From the NCBI GenBank assembly GCA_903939665.1, contig CAJAHZ010000074.1, forward strand, positions 1-6,382: a stretch of 6,382 nt of DNA, written 5' to 3'. The first letter of the stretch is position 1; the number at the start of each line of letters is the position of its first letter. The notes beneath the pieces were generated by a model. The model was given only the letters and a program-made list of their open reading frames with translations. It was not told the DNA's origin and ran no database searches. A program made the position numbers and the translations under genes. Of the stretch, positions 1 through 3,449 are shown piece by piece. Origin of the DNA: an uncultured Pseudomonadota bacterium (GTDB taxonomy: Bacteria; Pseudomonadota; Gammaproteobacteria; Burkholderiales; Rhodocyclaceae).

Positions 1-270
1 GAAGGCGTGTAACAAAACCATGGTGTCGCCTTCAGTCGCAAACAGCGTTCTCGCGATTCTTGTATCCAACCTCGACCGTACCTCCCAAATTTCGCTGCCA
101 AGGTGATCAACCAACGGCATACCAAGAGGCCAGCCAAATTGTACGGTCTTGATGTCCTCGCCAATCCGCTTCCGGTCAGTAGCTGGGAGCGTGCGTAACC
201 AATCTCGAACTGGTTCTGTACCGGTCGCCGTCAAGAAAAATCGAACATCGAGAAAAGGCTGCCGTTTCAT
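1..270 (-). CDS. RelE/HigB-superfamily (phage Gp49-like) toxin, N-terminal part, cut by window edge
   Basis: Reading the minus strand from the ATG at 270-268 gives 90 uninterrupted codons to position 1; the stop is outside the window. The protein has the pattern of the Gp49-like/HigB toxin family: a short basic start, an aromatic strand (FF at 11-12), the helix EPVRDWLRTLP (19-29), DRKRIGEDIKTVQFGWPLGMPL (32-53), then WEVRSRL (62-68) and RIARTLF (71-77), ending at VLLHAF. In the family, the missing part normally adds a lysine-rich GFxKKxxKTP-type segment, for a total of about 100-120 residues. Such toxins are generally mRNA-cleaving, ribosome-linked RNases, usually encoded just upstream of an XRE-type helix-turn-helix antitoxin, which would here lie beyond position 1. 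An in-frame TGA upstream leaves this ATG as the only plausible start. No Shine-Dalgarno sequence precedes it; a palindrome occupies that space. Family assignment is strong; activity is inferred. Confidence 0.85.
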   Translation of the reverse strand, partial: MKRQPFLDVRFFLTATGTEPVRDWLRTLPATDRKRIGEDIKTVQFGWPLGMPLVDHLGSEIWEVRSRLDTRIARTLFATEGDTMVLLHAF

Positions 271-272
271 AA

Positions 273-302
273 CGCAAGCGTATCAACTTTGGTACGCTTG
301 CG
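273..302. promoter_or_regulatory. 30-bp palindrome before the toxin start, probable toxin-antitoxin operator
   Basis: Arms CGCAAGCGTATCAA (273-286) and TTGGTACGCTTGCG (289-302) are inverted copies with one mismatch around a 2-bp centre; the outer 10 bp of each arm match perfectly. The element ends 2 bp before the toxin ATG. Operons of this toxin family are usually repressed by their helix-turn-helix antitoxin at such a dyad, so an autoregulatory operator is the best reading. On the minus strand a weak promoter can be drawn over it: TTGCGC (305-300), a 17-bp spacer, and a TGn-extended TACGCT (282-277). That would place the transcription start at or next to the ATG, giving a leaderless mRNA. 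The palindrome is seen directly; promoter and operator roles are inference. Confidence 0.6.
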
Positions 303-488
303 CAACTCTCTTCTTCAGCCGGTTCCTTAAATCAGTTCGCGACATGTTTGTCAGGGCAACGCAATCGGGGGCTAACGGATACGCGGCCGGTTTTTCTGCG
401 GATACTCTGGATGCCTGAAGTCTTTAAATCAGCCTATGGCGGGCCGGTGCGCCATGGTGGTTCGGGTTGAGTGATTGCCGTGACGCGC
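303..488. other. non-coding region between the toxin operator and the bioA 3' end
   Basis: No convincing gene in either strand. A plus-strand reading frame crossing this region (149-418) begins inside the toxin gene in antisense, has no ribosome binding site and resembles nothing known. The only structure found is the hairpin at 433-457. The left end would hold the upstream regulatory sequence of the toxin operon. Confidence 0.5.
433..457 (-). terminator. possible weak terminator after bioA
   Basis: About 30 bp past the bioA stop on the minus strand, ATGGCG and CGCCAT (plus coordinates 436-441 and 450-455) form a 6-bp stem around an 8-base loop. It is extended by CC/GG pairs at 433-434 and 456-457 with one bulge. 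It is followed by a short, interrupted T/A stretch, not a clean T run, so rho-independent termination would be weak. The position between bioA and the toxin operon is right for a terminator, but the structure is not strong. Confidence 0.3.
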
Positions 489-1835
489 TCAGTTCGGCTG
501 AGCTAATGCTTCTGCCAGCGCACCGCTTGTTGCGCGACCGAGATGGGCGATTTCTTCGTCGTTGATGATGTAGGGCGGCATCACATAGACGGTGTTGCCG
601 ATCGGGCGAATCAGGGCTTCGCGGTCGAGTGCCGCGCGGTAGAAGCGGCGCGAGAAATCCGCGTCGGCGGTGTCGACGTCGAACGCGAGAATCATGCCGC
701 GCTGGCGCAGGTGGCGGACTTGCGGGTGATCGGCCAGCGGGGCAAAGGTGCTGCCGAGTTTTGCCGCGAGCGTCCGGTTGGCTTCAAGTACCTTGTCTTG
801 CGCGAAAATGTCGAGTGTGGCCAGTGCGGCGCGGCAGGCGAGGGCGTTGCCGGTGTAGGAGTGCGAGTGCAGGAAGCCGCGGCTTGTTGCGTCGTCGTAA
901 AACGTGCCATAAACGGCATCGGTGGTGAGCACGATCGAGAGCGGCAGGTAGCCGCCGGAGATGCCTTTTGACAGGCACAAGAAGTCGGGCTTGATGGGCT
1001 GACCATCAGTCGTCGCCTGTTCGTGCGCGAAGAAGGTGCCGGTGCGACCGCAGCCGACGGCGATTTCGTCGCAGATCAGATGCACCTCGAAGCGGTCGCA
1101 CAGGGTGCGCGCCAGGCGCAGGTATTCCGGGTCGTACATGGCCATGCCACTGGCGCACTGGATGAGCGGTTCGACGATCAGCGCGGCGATGTGCTGATGA
1201 TGCTGCTCGAGGTGACGCTCAAGCACCGCTGCGGCGCGGCGCGCTACGTCGGCCGGGGTTTCGCCGTCGCGTGCGTTGCGCGCATCGGGGCTCGGCACGG
1301 TGGCTGCTGCGCGGATCAGCGGCGCGTAGGCGTCCTTGAATATTGCGACGTCGGTGACCGCCAGTGCGCCGACCGTTTCGCCATGGTAGCTGCCTTCGAG
1401 GCAGAGAAAATCCTGCTTCGCTGCGCGCCCGCGATTGCGCCATGAGTGGAAAGACATCTTGAGCGCGATTTCGGTCGCCGACGCGCCGTCGGAGGCATAA
1501 AAGCAGTGCCCGAGCGCGCCGCCAGTCAGTTGCGACAGACGTTCGGACAGCTCTACGACGGGCCGGTGCGTGAAGCCGGCGAGAATGACGTGTTCGAGTT
1601 CTTCGAGTTGCTCGCGCAGGGCGGCGTTGATGCGCGGATTGCAGTGGCCGAACAGATTGACCCACCACGAGCTGACGGCATCGAGATAGCGACGACCATC
1701 GAAATCATGCAGCCAGACGCCTTTGCCGGAGGCGATCGGGATCAGCGGCAAGCCGCCTGCCGCATGCTGCTTCATCTGCGTGCATGGGTGCCAGACGGCG
1801 TTGAGGCTGCGCTGCAGGAGGTCGGTATTGCTCAT
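489..1835 (-). CDS. bioA: adenosylmethionine-8-amino-7-oxononanoate aminotransferase (BioA)
   Basis: This is the PLP-dependent class III aminotransferase that converts 8-amino-7-oxononanoate (KAPA) to 7,8-diaminononanoate (DAPA) in biotin synthesis, classically with S-adenosylmethionine as amino donor; it is cytosolic. The 448 residues are a full-length match (the E. coli enzyme is about 429). Visible landmarks: WHPCTQM near the N-terminus (15-21), the substrate-pocket pair SSWW (55-58), the cofactor segment SDGASATE (115-122), GSYHGET (148-154), the PLP-aspartate motif DEIAVGCGRTG (256-266), the Schiff-base lysine in LSKGISGGYLPLS (K290), HSYTGN (325-330), and the C-terminal IRPIGNTVYVMPPYI with the carboxylate-binding arginine R410. 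The ATG gives the standard BioA N-terminus, although no clear Shine-Dalgarno site precedes it. It lies 70 bp downstream of the DUF2863-like gene on the same strand, so co-transcription is likely. No other bio genes are in the window. No sign of damage. Confidence 0.97.
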   Translation of the reverse strand: MSNTDLLQRSLNAVWHPCTQMKQHAAGGLPLIPIASGKGVWLHDFDGRRYLDAVSSWWVNLFGHCNPRINAALREQLEELEHVILAGFTHRPVVELSERLSQLTGGALGHCFYASDGASATEIALKMSFHSWRNRGRAAKQDFLCLEGSYHGETVGALAVTDVAIFKDAYAPLIRAAATVPSPDARNARDGETPADVARRAAAVLERHLEQHHQHIAALIVEPLIQCASGMAMYDPEYLRLARTLCDRFEVHLICDEIAVGCGRTGTFFAHEQATTDGQPIKPDFLCLSKGISGGYLPLSIVLTTDAVYGTFYDDATSRGFLHSHSYTGNALACRAALATLDIFAQDKVLEANRTLAAKLGSTFAPLADHPQVRHLRQRGMILAFDVDTADADFSRRFYRAALDREALIRPIGNTVYVMPPYIINDEEIAHLGRATSGALAEALAQPN

Positions 1836-1863
1836 GGGTGGGGTGAATAAACACTTTGAAACC

Positions 1864-1896
1864 TACCGCTGCGCCTCTGCGGTAAATTTTTGTTTT
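1864..1896. repeat. small hairpin with T-rich flank; resembles a dispersed ACCGCAGAGGCGCAG-type repeat
   Basis: In the 70-bp gap between bioA and the DUF2863-like gene, TACCGC (1864-1869) and GCGGTA (1879-1884) form a 6-bp stem with a 9-base loop. On the plus strand an AATTTTTGTTTT run (1885-1896) follows. It therefore has the form of a rho-independent terminator facing plus, whereas both flanking genes read minus, so it would stop only antisense transcripts. The minus-strand core TTTACCGCAGAGGCGCAG (1886-1869) resembles a short intergenic repeat that, from memory, recurs in many environmental proteobacterial genomes. There is a single copy here, so repeat status cannot be shown from this window. 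Confidence 0.45.
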
Positions 1897-1905
1897 CCAA
1901 AATGA

Positions 1906-3078
1906 TCAGTGCAGCGTCTGCGAAGGGGCGTTGTTCTGCTCGGGCAGTTCGGCGTGCACTGCATCGCCTTCGATATTCGGGTAGAGCGGCGCGCCGCAAT
2001 CGTCGCAGAATTCAAAAGGGAACTGCTGGTCGAGTGCGACCACTTCCTTGATGCCCGAATCGCGCAGCACGGCTTCGATTTCGCCGGCGATGTCGCTGGT
2101 TTCGTCTTCGGCGCCGAGCAAGGGCCAGACGACGCCGTGGTAAGTGGCTTCGCTGTCCCGCGGGCCGAAGCCGACGCGGTACTCTTCCAGTCGTTGATCG
2201 TGGAAACCGCCAATGACGGCGCGCAAGCCTTCAGCCGGCTGCCCCAGCGTGGTTTGCAAAAACGCCACCGAGGCGCGCAGCGAATACGGGCGTGACGCGC
2301 TGTCGGCGAAGCGGCAGGCCGCATGGTAGGCGTCGGCGAGCAGCGGCTGGTAGGCGCAGCCCGTGAGCAGCGGTTCGAAGCTCGGGCCGCCTTGTTTAAC
2401 CCATTCCTTGAGCGCGGCTTCGCGCGTGCTGTCGCCTTCGTTCCAGCGAAACAGCGCCATCCCCTTGGGGACGGCGATGGCGCCGACGACGTAGCGCGTG
2501 TCGGAAAGAAAGCGGTTGGTCTCGGGCATCGCGGCAACGTCGCACTTGAGCTCCTGGTTGCCGAGCGCCGCGGTACCCAGGTCGCGCATCAGTTGCCAGG
2601 TGTCGACGAAGGTGCGTGGCAACTGGTCCGGGCTGTAGAGGTAATCGGCCAGGGCGATCTGTGCACTGGCGGCAAAGACATGGGCGCCGAGTTGAACCTT
2701 GAGCGTCTGCAGCGTGCTCTTGGGAATCGCGCCGGCCGGTATCGAAAAGCGCGACCAGGCGAGCAGCGGGACATTGAACAGCAGGATGTCGAAATCCTTC
2801 CCCTGATGCGTCATGACGCAGGACTCGGCGCGCGATTCGATCATGTCGGCCAGGTCGTCGTGCGCTGCGGCATGCGTGTCGAACAGGCGGTCGAGTGCGG
2901 CGTTGAGATCGTCTTCGGCGCTGCTGTTCAATAGTTTGTCGACCAGTTCGGCGAGGCGTCTTTCCCAGAAGGCATCCTCCAGCTTGCCGCCGGATTCGGC
3001 CAGACCGGTGGCCAGACGGCCAAGCTCGGTGGCATCGGTCGAAATGCGCTTGCGGGAGGAGAAGCGTGAGCGTTTCAT
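1906..3078 (-). CDS. DUF2863-like conserved protein of unknown function
   Basis: The 390-residue product has no signal peptide or membrane segment and should be cytoplasmic. I recognise it, with moderate confidence, as a DUF2863-family protein, known chiefly from Betaproteobacteria and without an assigned function. It starts with a very basic stretch (MKRSRFSSRKR), followed by a largely helical region (about 17-85) rich in Leu, Ala, Asp and Glu. A mixed region contains DFDILLFNVPLLAWSRFSIP (95-114). The C-terminus carries EFCDDCGAPLYPN (356-368), where C358 and C361 form a single CxxC, like half of a zinc ribbon; the tail (370-390) is polar and probably disordered. No enzyme motif is apparent. 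The ATG is supported by an in-frame TAG upstream and by the promoter candidate at 3111-3116, although no good Shine-Dalgarno site is visible. It is probably the first gene of a unit with bioA, but nothing in the protein points to a biotin role. Confidence 0.75.
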   Translation of the reverse strand: MKRSRFSSRKRISTDATELGRLATGLAESGGKLEDAFWERRLAELVDKLLNSSAEDDLNAALDRLFDTHAAAHDDLADMIESRAESCVMTHQGKDFDILLFNVPLLAWSRFSIPAGAIPKSTLQTLKVQLGAHVFAASAQIALADYLYSPDQLPRTFVDTWQLMRDLGTAALGNQELKCDVAAMPETNRFLSDTRYVVGAIAVPKGMALFRWNEGDSTREAALKEWVKQGGPSFEPLLTGCAYQPLLADAYHAACRFADSASRPYSLRASVAFLQTTLGQPAEGLRAVIGGFHDQRLEEYRVGFGPRDSEATYHGVVWPLLGAEDETSDIAGEIEAVLRDSGIKEVVALDQQFPFEFCDDCGAPLYPNIEGDAVHAELPEQNNAPSQTLH

Positions 3079-3110
3079 GGTTTTGGGGCCTGAGGGCGGA
3101 TCGACTGGCT

Positions 3111-3116
3111 ATTGTA
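3111..3116 (-). promoter_or_regulatory. extended -10 promoter element for the DUF2863-like gene
   Basis: On the minus strand the hexamer TACAAT is preceded by TGG, giving the TGnTACAAT form of an extended -10 box (5 of 6 match to TATAAT). It lies 32 bp before the ATG, so transcription would start roughly 25 bases upstream of the gene. No recognisable -35 box is present at 16-18 bp spacing, which is usual for extended -10 promoters. It could drive both this gene and bioA. Confidence 0.5.
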
Positions 3117-3206
3117 CCAAGCCGGAGCGTCTGGCGTTGCATGGCGGTCGCATGAGCAGTCCGTTCGGGCCTTTTTGATCGGGCCGGGCCGGTATGCGCC
3201 GGGTGG

Positions 3207-3241
3207 AATTGGTTGAACCAATTTCGTACGGATGCTTCCGT
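3207..3241. promoter_or_regulatory. paired palindromes in the divergent promoter region, possible regulator site
   Basis: AATTGGTT (3207-3214) and AACCAATT (3216-3223) form a perfect 17-bp dyad around one base. Four bases later ACGGA (3228-3232) and TCCGT (3237-3241) form a second perfect dyad with a 4-base loop. The first has the size and symmetry of a dimeric repressor operator. It lies about 90 bp upstream of the DUF2863-like promoter candidate and about 210 bp upstream of the plus-strand gene. No regulator gene is in the window, so the binding protein is unknown. Confidence 0.35.
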
Positions 3242-3440
3242 TGATTAGTATCCGCGGGCGATTTTTGGCTGAGGCAGGGCGTTGCCGGTTAGATTGATGG
3301 CGTGGCGATGGATGGGGTGCGCGATCCGCTTGGGACAGAAAAATCAGCCGCGCCTATTGCTGCTTTGGCGGAAGAGACTAGACTGATGAAGGCTCGCGCA
3401 GGGGGGGCTTCAGATAGCCAACGATGGAAAAATTTCAGGC

Positions 3441-3445
3441 GGAGG
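3441..3445 (+). promoter_or_regulatory. ribosome binding site fixing the GTG start of the GGDEF-EAL gene
   Basis: GGAGG lies four bases before the GTG at 3450-3452. This is slightly close but is the only good Shine-Dalgarno sequence in the area. The nearby ATG at 3424 is in another frame and stops at 3453. The first in-frame ATG is at codon 28, which would cut off the start of the sensory domain, so GTG is preferred. Confidence 0.7.
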
Positions 3446-3449
3446 TCAG

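Larger units (their letters stand above)
3079..3449. other. divergent intergenic region (371 bp), no gene seen
   Basis: This separates the minus-strand DUF2863-like gene from the plus-strand c-di-GMP gene and must hold both promoters. Short open frames crossing it have no ribosome binding site or recognisable protein. It contains the extended -10 box at 3111-3116, two adjacent small dyads at 3207-3223 and 3228-3241, and a run of seven G at 3401-3407. For the plus-strand gene the best promoter drawn by eye is poor: TTGCTG (3357-3362), 16 bp, TAGACT (3379-3384). A sigma factor other than the housekeeping one cannot be excluded. Confidence 0.5.

Noticed and set aside
149..418. Plus-strand 89-codon open frame at the left end
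   Set aside because: It begins opposite the toxin gene, has no ribosome binding site and no recognisable protein pattern; the minus-strand toxin explains the first 270 bases.
2323..2934. Plus-strand 203-codon open frame opposite the DUF2863-like gene
   Set aside because: Antisense shadow; the minus-strand frame has the coherent conserved protein and a promoter candidate.
3165..3200. GGGCC direct repeats with a T run (near 3168-3190), considered as a terminator
   Set aside because: The repeats are mostly direct; no stable stem precedes the T run, and no plus-strand gene ends there.
3401..3407. Run of seven G upstream of the signalling gene, considered as a phase-variable tract
   Set aside because: It is short, outside the coding frame and not placed between good promoter boxes, so there is little reason to expect switching.
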